From: Makana argininalis_D
GTDB taxonomy: Bacteria > Pseudomonadota > Gammaproteobacteria > Enterobacterales > Enterobacteriaceae
Direction: 5' to 3'
Length of the DNA stretch: 64,000 nucleotides
NCBI GenBank assembly: GCA_051307355.1
Contig: JBPPLQ010000001.1
Span: 186,001 to 250,000 of the forward strand
The notes under the pieces are model-generated. The model was not told where the DNA came from. It saw nothing but the letters and a program-made list of their open reading frames with translations, and did no database searches. This document shows, one piece after another, positions 53,185 to 62,389 of this stretch. The translations under genes and the position numbers were made by a program. How positions within the stretch are numbered: the stretch's first letter is position 1; each line of letters begins with the position of its first letter.

Positions 53185-54585
53185 TTAAAAATTAAATTTT
53201 TTTGGAACTCTAGGAAAAGGTATAACATCACGAATATTTTTTAAACCTGTTATGTACATAATTAATCTTTCAAAACCTAATCCAAAACCTGAATGAGGCA
53301 CGGTTCCATAAAGTCTTAAATCACGATACCAATCATATTCTTTTTTATTAATATTCATTTCTTTAAATTTAATATCTAACTTTTGTAAACGTTCTTCACG
53401 TTGAGATCCACCAATAATTTCACCAATTTTAGGAACTAAAAAATCCATTGCAGCAACAGTCTTATTATCTTTATTTATTCTCATATAGAAAGCTTTTATA
53501 TATTTAGGATAATCTTTTATTATGATTGGTGATTTAAAATAAATTTCTGTTAAATATTTTTCATGTTCAAATGATAAATCTTTACCATAAAATATTTTAT
53601 TTTTAAATTTATAATTTTTTTTTTCTAAAATTTTTATTACTTCATTATATTTAATTTGTAAAAAATCTAATTTTAAAAAATTTTTTAATCTTATTAAGAT
53701 TTTACTATCTATATTATTTTTTAAAAAAACAATATCTTCTTCTCTTTCATTTATTACTAAATGTATTATGTATTTAATCATATTTATTGATAATGATATT
53801 ATATCATCTAGTGCATAAAATGCAACTTCAGGTTCAATCATCCAAAATTCAGAAAGATGTCTGTTAGTATTAGAATTTTCAGCTCTAAAAACAGGACCAA
53901 AAGTATACATTTTTGATAGACAGCAAGCATAACTTTCACAATGTAATTGACCAGAAACTGTTAAAAATGATTCTTTAGTAAAGAAATCTTTTTTATAATC
54001 TACTTTATTTTCTTTATTTTTAATAATTTTATTAAAATTTAGTGTTGATACTCTAAATCTTTTACAAGATATTTCAGTATTAGATGATGTTATTAATGGA
54101 GAAGCTAACCAAAAGAAACCATTTAAATCCATAAATTTATGTATTGCTTTTGCAGAACTATGTCTTATTCTTGTTACAACCCCTATTAAATTTGTTCTTG
54201 GTCTAAGATGTAATACTTCTCTCAAATATTCTAAACTATGTTTTTTAGAAGATATTGGATAATTGTAAGGATTTTTTACCCATCCTATTAAATTAATTGT
54301 ATCAGCAATAATTTCATATTTTTGATTTTTTCCTATTGAATTTACAATTCTTCCTTTAACAGAAATCGAACATCCTGATGTTAATTTTAAAACAATACTA
54401 TTATAATTTAGTATTTTTTTTTTAACTATAATTTGCATAGAAGAAAAACATGATCCATCATAAATAGTAATAAAAGATATTCCTAATTTCGAATTTCTTT
54501 TATTTTTAACCCATCCTTTTATATTTATTGTATCATTGATTGGTATTGAACCTTTAATTAAATCTACAATATAAACAATTTTCAT
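53185..54585 (-). CDS. asnS: Asparaginyl-tRNA synthetase
   Basis: Charges tRNA-Asn directly. 466 residues, the E. coli length. Seen: OB anticodon domain (GWVKNKRNSKLGISFITIYDGS), FRAENSNTNRHLSEFWMIEPEVAF (class II motif 2), GEIIGGSQREERL and GFGLGFERLIMYITGL (motif 3), DVIPFPRVP. With a discrete AspRS (19381-21099) the cell does not need amidation for Asn. Confidence 0.98.
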   Translation of the reverse strand: MKIVYIVDLIKGSIPINDTINIKGWVKNKRNSKLGISFITIYDGSCFSSMQIIVKKKILNYNSIVLKLTSGCSISVKGRIVNSIGKNQKYEIIADTINLIGWVKNPYNYPISSKKHSLEYLREVLHLRPRTNLIGVVTRIRHSSAKAIHKFMDLNGFFWLASPLITSSNTEISCKRFRVSTLNFNKIIKNKENKVDYKKDFFTKESFLTVSGQLHCESYACCLSKMYTFGPVFRAENSNTNRHLSEFWMIEPEVAFYALDDIISLSINMIKYIIHLVINEREEDIVFLKNNIDSKILIRLKNFLKLDFLQIKYNEVIKILEKKNYKFKNKIFYGKDLSFEHEKYLTEIYFKSPIIIKDYPKYIKAFYMRINKDNKTVAAMDFLVPKIGEIIGGSQREERLQKLDIKFKEMNINKKEYDWYRDLRLYGTVPHSGFGLGFERLIMYITGLKNIRDVIPFPRVPKKFNF

Positions 54586-54767
54586 ATTAATATCTCTTAA
54601 TTAATATACAAATATCGATTTGCATATTTTATAATTTTTTTTAATAAAAAATTAATAAATTTATATTATACTTTATATATAAGAAAATATATAATTAATA
54701 ATATAATTAAAACATTAACAAATATTTTATTAAAAATTTAATATTTATTAAAATTTATAGGTTAAAA

Positions 54768-55460
54768 ATGGTTTTTAATAAACTAGTCTTGATTAGACAT
54801 GGTGAAAGTTTATGGAACAAAGAAAATAAATTTACTGGATGGACTGATATTGATTTATCTAAAAATGGTAAAAAAGAATCTGAAAAAGCAGGAGAAATCT
54901 TACAAAATAATAAATTTATATTTGATATAGCATATACATCAATGTTAACTAGAGCTATACATACTTTATGGATTTTATTATATAAATTAAATATGTCATG
55001 GATACCTGTTAAAAAATCTTGGCGTTTAAATGAAAGACATTATGGATATTTACAAGGAATGAATAAAGATATAGCTATTAAAAAATACGGAATAGAAAAA
55101 ATAAAAAAATGGCGTCGTGGTATTAATGATGTACCACCAAAAATAAATATTCATGATTCAAGATTTCCAGGAAAAGATAAAAGATACTTAAATTTAAATA
55201 AAAATGAAATACCTTTATCTGAAAGTTTATTATTAACTATTAAAAGAATAATACCTTATTGGAAAAAAGAAATTTTACCAAAAATAAAAAATGGTTCAAA
55301 AATTATTATTGTAGCTCATGGTAATTCTATTAGGGCGTTAATTAAAATTATTGATAATTTAAATGAAGCAAAAATGTTGAAACTAAACATTCCAACATCA
55401 CAACCTTTAATTTATGAATTTGATAATAATCTTATACCTATTAAAAATTATTATATTTAA
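54768..55460 (+). CDS. gpmA: Phosphoglycerate mutase, 2,3-bisphosphoglycerate-dependent
   Basis: Interconverts 3- and 2-phosphoglycerate. 230 residues (E. coli 250; the C-terminal tail is shorter). Seen: LIRHGESLWNKENKFTGWTDIDLS with the phospho-His, TSMLTRAIHT, LNERHYGYLQG and VAHGNSIRALIK with the second His. AGGTTAAAA precedes the ATG. Followed by a hairpin terminator. Confidence 0.97.
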   Translation: MVFNKLVLIRHGESLWNKENKFTGWTDIDLSKNGKKESEKAGEILQNNKFIFDIAYTSMLTRAIHTLWILLYKLNMSWIPVKKSWRLNERHYGYLQGMNKDIAIKKYGIEKIKKWRRGINDVPPKINIHDSRFPGKDKRYLNLNKNEIPLSESLLLTIKRIIPYWKKEILPKIKNGSKIIIVAHGNSIRALIKIIDNLNEAKMLKLNIPTSQPLIYEFDNNLIPIKNYYI

Positions 55461-55524
55461 AAATTTAACTTCTAAATATTAGAAATTAATTTTATTATTA
55501 TTTTAATATTGAGAAGTTAAATTT
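55461..55524. terminator. Terminator between gpmA and rplS
   Basis: Arms AAATTTAACTTCT (55461-55473) and AGAAGTTAAATTT (55512-55524) pair perfectly; an inner AATATTA/TAATATT pair extends the stem. Lies between the convergent gpmA and rplS, starting at the gpmA stop. Confidence 0.65.
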
Positions 55525-55535
55525 AAATGATTATA

Positions 55536-55883
55536 TTATCTTAATTTTGTTTTAATTCTGGATGATCTTCCTGTACGATTTCTAATATAATATAGTTTAG
55601 ATTTATTAACAATACCATGTTTTTTAATTGATATTTTTCTAATAATATTTGAAAATGTTTCAAAAACTCTTTCAACACCTTCACCATGAGATATTTTACG
55701 TACAGTAAATGAAGAATTTATACCTCTATTTCTTATAGCAATCACAACACCTTCAAAATTTTGAACACGTTTTTTCTTACCTTCTTTGATATTTATTTTA
55801 ACTTCTATATAATCTCCTGTTCTAAATAAAGGTATGTTTTTATTAATATATTTATTTTCAATTATATTGATTATATTATTCAT
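55536..55883 (-). CDS. rplS: 50S ribosomal protein L19
   Basis: At the subunit interface of the large subunit. 115 residues as in E. coli. Seen: FRTGDYIEVKINIKEGKKKRVQNFEGVVIA, FTVRKISHGEGVERVF, and RRAKLYY-like KSKLYYIRNRTGRSSRIK. In E. coli it ends the rpsP-rimM-trmD-rplS operon; here rimM and trmD are missing and a 647-bp spacer separates it from rpsP. Confidence 0.98.
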   Translation of the reverse strand: MNNIINIIENKYINKNIPLFRTGDYIEVKINIKEGKKKRVQNFEGVVIAIRNRGINSSFTVRKISHGEGVERVFETFSNIIRKISIKKHGIVNKSKLYYIRNRTGRSSRIKTKLR

Positions 55884-56530
55884 GTTTAATAATTACCTAT
55901 TCATTTTTGCTATTTAAGCTTAAATTAAAATTTTTATATATTGAATTTATAAAATTAATAAGTTAAAAATTTGATAATAAAATATTAATAATTATAATTT
56001 ATTTTCAAAAATATATATTTTATAATATATAATTTTTTAAAAATTTAAATCAATAAAATTATTTTTTATTATTAGATCATTGATGGTTAAATTTTATAAT
56101 ATTATATTAATATATATTAATATAATTAATTATAAATTTTATTAAAAAGATAATGCATACACCTCCTTGATTTTTTATATTATATATAAATATATAAATA
56201 TTTTCTAGATAATGTATTATTAATATAATTTATTAATTTTATTGATAATTTATTATTTATTTTAATAATTTTAAAAATAATAATAAAAAATAATCATTTT
56301 ATATTTAAAAATTTTAATAATATATATTAAATTAATTTAAATATAAATTTATATTTTTAAAAGATATTATTAATTTAGATTTAATAAAATAAAATTTTTT
56401 AAATAAATAAAATTAGATTTTTAAAATAAATTTATTACATTAATATATACTAATATATAGTATATATATTTACATAATTTATTTTAAATAAATATTAATC
56501 TTTTACATTATTTAAATTTAAATTATTTTA
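55884..56530 (-). other. Gene-free stretch where rimM and trmD stand in E. coli
   Basis: 647 bp of A/T with no frame resembling RimM or TrmD. The one GC-richer spot is AAGGAGGTGTATGCATTATC on the minus strand (about 56175-56156): an optimal Shine-Dalgarno followed by ATG and only ten codons (MHYLFNKIYN, stop). It may be the relic of a translation start, a leader peptide, or chance. It also presumably carries a promoter for rplS. Confidence 0.6.
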
Positions 56531-56782
56531 TTATAAATATAATTTAGTATTTTTTTTTAAAATAAAAGCAACTCTTTTAGAAATAATTGCACCTACATTA
56601 ATCCAATAATTTATACGATTTAGATTAAAATAAAAATTTTTTTTATTATTTTTATTTTTTGGATCAAAAAAACCTAAACTTTCAATAAATTTGCCATCTC
56701 TAGGATTTCTTGAATCTGTTACTATTATTTTATAAAATGTATTTTTTTTAGATCCGATTCTAGTTAAACGAATTTTTACCAT
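56531..56782 (-). CDS. rpsP: 30S ribosomal protein S16
   Basis: 83 residues (E. coli 82). Seen: VKIRLTRIGSKKNTFYKIIVTDSRNPRDGKFIESLGFFDP and a helical C-terminus WINVGAIISKRVAFILKK. AAGGAATTTT precedes the ATG. Followed by the spacer left by rimM-trmD; ffh, its upstream neighbour in E. coli, is replaced by divergent recA. Confidence 0.97.
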   Translation of the reverse strand: MVKIRLTRIGSKKNTFYKIIVTDSRNPRDGKFIESLGFFDPKNKNNKKNFYFNLNRINYWINVGAIISKRVAFILKKNTKLYL

Positions 56783-56901
56783 AAAATTCCTTACATATTA
56801 AGAGATTTTTAAAAAAATCATTAAATATTAAAACATATAAACATATATAAATAAATTAATAATATTCACAATATAAATTGTTAATATTATTATATATAAA
56901 C

Positions 56902-56931
56902 TTGGAATTTAATTCCATTTTAAATTATAAC
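56902..56931 (+). promoter_or_regulatory. Candidate recA promoter with a palindrome over the -35 box
   Basis: TTGGAA (56902-56907), 18-base spacer, TATAAC (56926-56931). The -35 overlaps the palindrome TGGAATTTAATTCCA (56903-56917). No LexA box (CTG-N10-CAG) is visible in the rpsP-recA spacer. Confidence 0.3.
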
Positions 56932-57039
56932 ATTAGTATAATTAATTTATATTAAATATAATTATTAAACAATTAATTTTTAAAAAATAAATAAAATATA
57001 TTTATAATAATAAAACTAAAGATTAACAGGAATTAAATA

Positions 57040-58035
57040 ATGATTATAGATAATAAAAAAAAAAAATCTTTACAAAATGTGTTAAATCAAATTGAAAAAC
57101 AATTTGGAAAGGGTTCAATTATGAGATTAGGAGAAGATCGCTCTATGGATGTTGAAACGATTTCCACAGGATCTCTTTCTTTAGATATTGCATTAGGAGC
57201 AGGAGGATTACCTTTAGGTAGAATTGTTGAAATATATGGACCAGAATCATCTGGTAAAACAACTTTAACACTTCAAATTATAGCAACATTTCAAAAAAAA
57301 AAAAAGATTTGTGCTTTTATAGATGCAGAACATGCTTTAGATCCAATATATGCTAAAAAAGTTGGTGTAGATATTGATAACCTTCTTTGTTCTCAACCTG
57401 ATAATGGAGAACAAGCTTTAGAAATTTGCGATTCATTAACAAAGTCTGGTTCAGTAGATTTAATAATTGTGGATTCCGTAGCAGCTCTTACACCAAAAGC
57501 TGAAATTGATGGAGAAATAGGAGATTCACATATGGGTTTAACTGCTAGAATGATGAGTCAAGCTATGAGAAAATTATCTGGAAATTTAAAAAATTCTAAT
57601 ACTCTTTTAATATTTATTAATCAAATACGTATTAAAATCGGTATAACATATGGAAATCCAGAAACAACTACAGGAGGCAATGCACTTAAATTTTATTCAT
57701 CAGTAAGATTGGATATTAGACGTACAGGATATATAAAAGAAGGTGATGTAATAATTGGTAATAATACTATAGTTAAAGTAATTAAAAATAAAATATCAGT
57801 ACCTTTTAAACAAGCAGAATTTCAAATTATATATGGTAATGGTATTAATGTTATTAATGAACTTATAAATATTAGTTTAAAATATAATTTAATTGAAAGA
57901 TCTGGATCTTGGTATAGTTATAATGGTATAAAAATAGGACAAGGTAAATTAAATGTTCAAAAATTTTTAGAAACAAGACCAGAAATATATAAAAAAATAT
58001 ATAATAAAATAAGAGAAATTATTTTCAAAAAATAA
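57040..58035 (+). CDS. recA: Recombinase RecA
   Basis: Strand exchange and recombinational repair. 331 residues (E. coli 353). Seen: QFGKGSIMRLG, Walker A GPESSGKTT near residue 67, FIDAEHALDP, loop L1 with DSHMG, LLIFINQIRIKIG and L2 GNPETTTGGNALKFYSS. The acidic C-terminal tail that tunes activity in E. coli is missing. ATG preceded by ACAGGAATTAAATA. recX, between recA and alaS in E. coli, is gone. Confidence 0.98.
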   Translation: MIIDNKKKKSLQNVLNQIEKQFGKGSIMRLGEDRSMDVETISTGSLSLDIALGAGGLPLGRIVEIYGPESSGKTTLTLQIIATFQKKKKICAFIDAEHALDPIYAKKVGVDIDNLLCSQPDNGEQALEICDSLTKSGSVDLIIVDSVAALTPKAEIDGEIGDSHMGLTARMMSQAMRKLSGNLKNSNTLLIFINQIRIKIGITYGNPETTTGGNALKFYSSVRLDIRRTGYIKEGDVIIGNNTIVKVIKNKISVPFKQAEFQIIYGNGINVINELINISLKYNLIERSGSWYSYNGIKIGQGKLNVQKFLETRPEIYKKIYNKIREIIFKK

Positions 58036-58234
58036 TTTTTTAATATATATTATTATTTAATAATTTTTAATAATATATATTATATAAATAATGTTTAATT
58101 TTTATAAATAATTTATATATAAAAATATATTTTAAAATATTAATATTTAATTATATATAAAAACATATTTAAAATAAATTAATTATATTTATTAAAATTT
58201 ATTAATATAAAATTATTTATAAAAAGAGAAATAT

Positions 58235-59572
58235 ATGATAAATAGTAGTTATAACATACGTAAAAAATTTATAAATTTTTTTAAAAATAAAAATCATAAA
58301 ATAATTGCAGGAAGTTCCCTTTTAATAAATGATGATAAATCAATTATGTTTACAAATTCAGGAATGAATCAATTTAAAAATATTTTTTTAAATTCAAATA
58401 ATTTTCCTTATAAAAGAGTTGTAACGTCTCAAAATTGTGTTAGAGCTGGTGGCAAACATAATGATTTAGAAAATGTAGGTTATACATCACATCATCATAC
58501 ATTTTTTGAAATGCTTGGTAATTTTAGTTTTAATGATTATTTCAAAAAAGAAGCAATTTTTTATGCATGGGAATTATTAACACATAAAAATTGGTTTAAT
58601 ATACCTAAAAATAAACTTATAGTGACTTATTATTATAAAGATTATGAAACATATAAAATATGGTTAAATGAAATAAAATTACCAAAAAAAAACATAATTT
58701 CTATTGGAGATAATAATATAGGTAACAATATTTCCGATAATTTTTGGCAAATGGGTGAAACAGGTCCATGTGGACCATGCTCAGAAATATTTTATGATAG
58801 AGGTGAAAATATTTATGGAAATAAACCTGGGGATAAAAACAAAACAGGTAATAGATACATAGAAATATGGAATTTAGTTTTTATACAATTTAATAAAAAT
58901 TGTAATGGAGATTTAATAAAATTAGACAAACCTTTTGTTGATACAGGAATGGGTCTAGAAAGAATTTCTTCAGTATTACAAAATGTTGATTCGAATTTTA
59001 AAATTGATATTTTTAAAAAACTTATATTATCTATATCTAATATATTAAATATAACAAATATCAATAATAAATCTTTACTAGTTATATCAGATCATATTAG
59101 ATCTTGTTTTTTTTTAATAAATGATGGTTTAATGCCTTCAAATGAAGGAAAAGGTTATGTTCTTAGACGTATAATAAGAAGAGCTATAAAACATGGTAAA
59201 ATTTTAGGAAGTAAAAAACCATTTTTATATAAAATAATACCATCTTTAATTTATATAATGAAAATACAATTAATTAAAATCATTTCTAATAAAAATAAAA
59301 TAAAAAATATTATTTTATTAGAAGAAAAAAAATTTGAAAAAACTATTAATATAGGATTAAAATTATTAAATAAACAAATAAATAAAATTAAATCTAATGT
59401 ATTAGATGGTAATACTGTTTTTAAACTTTATGACACTTATGGTTTTCCTATAGATTTCATTAAAAAAATATGCAAAGAAAAGAACATAGATATTGATGAA
59501 AATATTTATAATACTAAAATGAATGAACAAAAACAAAGATCAATTAAAAAAAGTTGTTTTATAAAAAATTAA
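58235..59572 (+). CDS. alaS: Alanyl-tRNA synthetase truncated to its aminoacylation half
   Basis: Charges tRNA-Ala and tmRNA. 445 residues against 876 in E. coli. Seen: class II catalytic domain with FTNSGMNQFKNIFL, NDLENVGYTSHHHTFFEMLGNF, GETGPCGPCSEIFYDRG, VDTGMGLERISSVLQ, then the helical tRNA-recognition domain up to TYGFPIDFIKKICKEKNIDIDE. It stops near E. coli residue 440-450; the editing domain (zinc His and Cys motifs such as HSATH) and C-Ala are absent and nothing downstream continues them. Family knowledge: the N-terminal 461 residues of the E. coli enzyme still aminoacylate. Confidence 0.96.
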   Translation: MINSSYNIRKKFINFFKNKNHKIIAGSSLLINDDKSIMFTNSGMNQFKNIFLNSNNFPYKRVVTSQNCVRAGGKHNDLENVGYTSHHHTFFEMLGNFSFNDYFKKEAIFYAWELLTHKNWFNIPKNKLIVTYYYKDYETYKIWLNEIKLPKKNIISIGDNNIGNNISDNFWQMGETGPCGPCSEIFYDRGENIYGNKPGDKNKTGNRYIEIWNLVFIQFNKNCNGDLIKLDKPFVDTGMGLERISSVLQNVDSNFKIDIFKKLILSISNILNITNINNKSLLVISDHIRSCFFLINDGLMPSNEGKGYVLRRIIRRAIKHGKILGSKKPFLYKIIPSLIYIMKIQLIKIISNKNKIKNIILLEEKKFEKTINIGLKLLNKQINKIKSNVLDGNTVFKLYDTYGFPIDFIKKICKEKNIDIDENIYNTKMNEQKQRSIKKSCFIKN

Positions 59573-60197
59573 TTATATTTAATAAAATAAAATATTAAAC
59601 AAAAATTTTTATAATATATTGAAAAATTAATATTTTTTTTAAAAAAATTAAAAAATATTAAACAAAAAAATTTATAAAAATAATTTTTTATATTTAATAT
59701 GATCTTCATATATGATATATATATTAATATTAAAGTAATGAAATAATATTAAAAATTTCAAATAAATCAAAAAAATAATTGTTAAATATTAAATACAATA
59801 AAAAAATTATATTTTTAAAAAATTTTTTAATACAATATATTATATTAATAAATATTATTAAAACAATAAAAGTATTTATTTTCATTTAAAAATTAATAAA
59901 ATTTTTTAATTTTATAATTAATTAATATGTTTAATTTTATTAAACAAAATGTATATTTAAAAAATATAAATTTTTGTATGTATTTATTGTAAATATAATA
60001 CAATATTTATTGTAATAAATTATTATTTTTTAAAAATATAAATTTTTTAATTTAAATTAAAATAATTTTATTATTACTAGCAATTACTTATTTTTTTACA
60101 AAAAATATTAATAAAATTTATATTAATAAATAAATTATTTTAATATATTATTATAAATTTCATTAATAAATATAATTAAATATTAATTATTAATACA
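59573..60197. other. Gene-free stretch after alaS
   Basis: Part of a 676-bp A/T spacer up to tRNA-Ser, where E. coli has the second half of alaS and csrA. I find no HSATH-like motif, no csrA and no sizeable frame. It has imperfect direct repeats (AAATATTAAACAAAAA near 59590 and 59653; TATTTATTGTAA near 59981 and 60005). Confidence 0.6.
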
Positions 60198-60227
60198 TTG
60201 ACAATTAATTTAATAACTTTTTTTATA
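60198..60227 (+). promoter_or_regulatory. Candidate promoter of tRNA-Ser/Arg
   Basis: Consensus TTGACA (60198-60203) with TTTATA 18 bases further (60222-60227), about 21 bases before tRNA-Ser. TATATT two bases later is an alternative -10. Confidence 0.45.
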
Positions 60228-60248
60228 TTATAAATATAAATAATTAAA

Positions 60249-60338
60249 GGTGAGATGGCCGAGAGGTTTAAGGCGCTCCTTTGCTAATGGAATATACAGT
60301 TCAAATCTGTATCGAGGGTTCGAATCCCTCTCTCACCT
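60249..60338 (+). tRNA. tRNA-Ser (anticodon GCU)
   Basis: Class II tRNA, anticodon loop TTGCTAA gives GCT; long variable arm; T-loop GGTTCGAATCC. Acceptor GGTGAGA pairs with TCTCACC; position 73 is T. No encoded CCA. Position after alaS matches serV of E. coli. Confidence 0.94.
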
Positions 60339-60348
60339 AAATTTAAAT

Positions 60349-60422
60349 GCACCCGTAGCTCAATTGGATAGAGCACTCGGCTACGAACCGAGAGGTTATA
60401 GGTTCAAATCCTTTCGGGTGCG
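60349..60422 (+). tRNA. tRNA-Arg (anticodon ACG)
   Basis: GCACCCGTAGCTCAATTGG; anticodon stem CTCGG/CCGAG with loop CTACGAA gives ACG, whose A34 is normally edited to inosine by TadA. T-loop GGTTCAAATCC; discriminator G73. No encoded CCA. Single copy at the place of the E. coli argV-argQ cluster. Confidence 0.95.
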
Positions 60423-60508
60423 TTAATAATTTTAAAAATTAAATTTAATAATATAATTTTAAAAATCAAAGACAAATATTTTTTTAATAAATATAAAATC
60501 GGAAAATT

Positions 60509-61759
60509 ATGTTAAAAAATAAAATAAACTTTTTAAGTTATGATAAAAAAATTTGGAATGCAATTACAAAAGAAAAAATTAGACAAGAAAATAATATACA
60601 ACTTATTGCTTCTGAAAATTATACAAGTAATGAAGTAATGTATGCACAAGGATCATGTTTAACTAATAAATATGCAGAAGGGTATCCTGGTAAACGTTAT
60701 TATAGTGGATGTGAAAATGTGGATGTTATAGAAACATTAGCAATTAATAGAGCTAAAAAATTATTTTCTGCTGATTATGCTAATGTTCAACCTCATTCTG
60801 GATCACAAGCAAATTTTGCTGTATATACAGCTTTACTTAATCCAGGAGATACAATTGTTGGAATGAAAGTTTCACATGGAGGACATATAACACATGGATC
60901 TTCAATTAATTTATCAGGTAAATTATATAAAGTAATACATTACGGATTAAATGATAAAGAAAAAATAAATTATACAGAATTATATTTAATATCTAAAACG
61001 TATAAACCTAAAATGATTATAGGTGGATTTTCATCATATTCTAGAATTATTGATTGGAAAAAAATGCGTAAAATTGCTGATGAATTTGGTTGTTATTTAT
61101 TAGCAGATATTGCTCATGTATCTGGATTAATAGCAGCTGGTCTATATCCTAATCCAATTAAATATAGCCATGTTGTAACTACAACAACTCATAAAACTTT
61201 ATCTGGTCCAAGAGGAGGTATGATTTTAGCGAAAAATGGTAGTAAACAAATGTATAAAAAATTAAATAGTGCTGTTTTTCCATGTACTCAAGGAGGTCCA
61301 TTGATGCATGTTATAGCAGCTAAAGCTATTGCTTTTAAAGAAGCAATGGATTTAAAATTTATTCAATATCAGAAACAAGTTATTAAAAATTCTAAATATA
61401 TGGTATCAATATTTTTATTAAATAAATTTAGAGTTGTCTCTGGTGGAACAGATAATCATTTATTTTTATTAGATTTATCAAATAAAAATATTACAGGTAA
61501 AAAAGCTAGTAATATTTTAAGTTTAGCAAATATTATTGTAAATAAAAATTTAATTCCAAATGATTTATTAAAACCTTACTATACGTCTGGTATTCGTATA
61601 GGAACATCTGCTATCACAAAAAGAGGTTTTAAAGAGTATCAAGTTAAAAAAATTACTAAATGGATATGTAATATATTAAATGATATAAATAATACATTAT
61701 TAATTAAATTAATTAAAAAAAAAGTTATTAATTTATGTTATAAATATCCAATATATTAA
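60509..61759 (+). CDS. glyA: Serine hydroxymethyltransferase
   Basis: PLP enzyme converting serine + tetrahydrofolate to glycine + methylene-THF; supplies one-carbon units for thymidylate and formyl-Met. 416 residues (E. coli 417). Seen: IQLIASENYTSNEVM, NKYAEGYPGKRYYSGCENVD, NVQPHSGSQAN, VTTTTHKTLSGPRGG with the PLP Lys, and RIGTSAITKRG. Convergent with smrB, 21 bases apart. Confidence 0.98.
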   Translation: MLKNKINFLSYDKKIWNAITKEKIRQENNIQLIASENYTSNEVMYAQGSCLTNKYAEGYPGKRYYSGCENVDVIETLAINRAKKLFSADYANVQPHSGSQANFAVYTALLNPGDTIVGMKVSHGGHITHGSSINLSGKLYKVIHYGLNDKEKINYTELYLISKTYKPKMIIGGFSSYSRIIDWKKMRKIADEFGCYLLADIAHVSGLIAAGLYPNPIKYSHVVTTTTHKTLSGPRGGMILAKNGSKQMYKKLNSAVFPCTQGGPLMHVIAAKAIAFKEAMDLKFIQYQKQVIKNSKYMVSIFLLNKFRVVSGGTDNHLFLLDLSNKNITGKKASNILSLANIIVNKNLIPNDLLKPYYTSGIRIGTSAITKRGFKEYQVKKITKWICNILNDINNTLLIKLIKKKVINLCYKYPIY

Positions 61760-61780
61760 ATATTTTTAAAAATTAAAAAC

Positions 61781-62284
61781 TTATAAATCAATATCTATTA
61801 AAATCAATAAAGCTGCATTTCCACCAAATTTATTTGGTGCTCTATGAAATCCTTTTATATAAGGATTTTTTGAAAGCCAAAAAGGTATTTTATTTTTTAA
61901 AATAAATTTACCATATCCATGAATAATACAAGCACAATTAATATAATCAATTCTACATTTTTTAATTAAAGCATTTAATTCTAATTTAGCCTGTATTATT
62001 GTCATTCCATGCATATCTAAAATTATAGTAGGATAATAATATCCTTTTTGTAATTTTTTCATTTCACATGATCTAACATCATTACGAACATATCTGATTG
62101 GTCCATTATATTTTTTAATATTATTATATTTATTAGAAAAGCAAAAATAAATTCTTTTTTTTTTTTTTTTTTTATATGATGAAACAGATTTTGATATAAC
62201 ATTTTTTTTTTTTTTAAAATTTTTTTTATATAAACCTTGTTGATTAAACACAAATTTTTTAAAAATAAACATTTCATCTTTCAA
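61781..62284 (-). CDS. smrB: Smr-domain ribosome-rescue endonuclease SmrB
   Basis: In E. coli SmrB (YfcN) cleaves mRNA between collided ribosomes, giving tmRNA a substrate. 167 residues (E. coli 183). Seen: GPIRYVRNDVRSCEMKKLQKG, catalytic DMHG (DLHG in E. coli) in ILDMHGMTIIQAKLELNAL, CACIIHGYGKFILKNKIPFWL, and FHRAPNKFGGNAALLILI. The N-terminal 60 residues are lysine-rich and carry two long poly-A tracts on the coding strand, 19 A (62155-62173) and 14 A (62202-62215), which leave the true expressed frame open to slippage. Divergent from prmB as in E. coli. Confidence 0.9.
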   Translation of the reverse strand: MKDEMFIFKKFVFNQQGLYKKNFKKKKNVISKSVSSYKKKKKKRIYFCFSNKYNNIKKYNGPIRYVRNDVRSCEMKKLQKGYYYPTIILDMHGMTIIQAKLELNALIKKCRIDYINCACIIHGYGKFILKNKIPFWLSKNPYIKGFHRAPNKFGGNAALLILIDIDL

Positions 62285-62389
62285 TATATGGAATTTTTTT
62301 TTTCATTTTTTTATTAAATTTCCTTATAAATTATTAAATTTTAAAAAATAATTTTAACATTTTAAAAATAAAATTAAAATAGAGATCTT

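Noticed and set aside
56156..56175. CACCTCCTT on the plus strand read as a 16S rRNA 3'-end fragment
   Set aside because: Only nine bases match and the flanks do not resemble the 16S helix 45; treated as a Shine-Dalgarno on the minus strand instead.
59573..60248. Search for a frameshifted continuation of alaS or a csrA remnant
   Set aside because: Stops occur in all frames and no HSATH or CsrA-like sequence is seen.
62059..62277. 72-codon alternative frame within smrB
   Set aside because: Arises from the poly-A tracts in another frame; the SmrB frame carries all family motifs. It remains relevant only as a slippage product.
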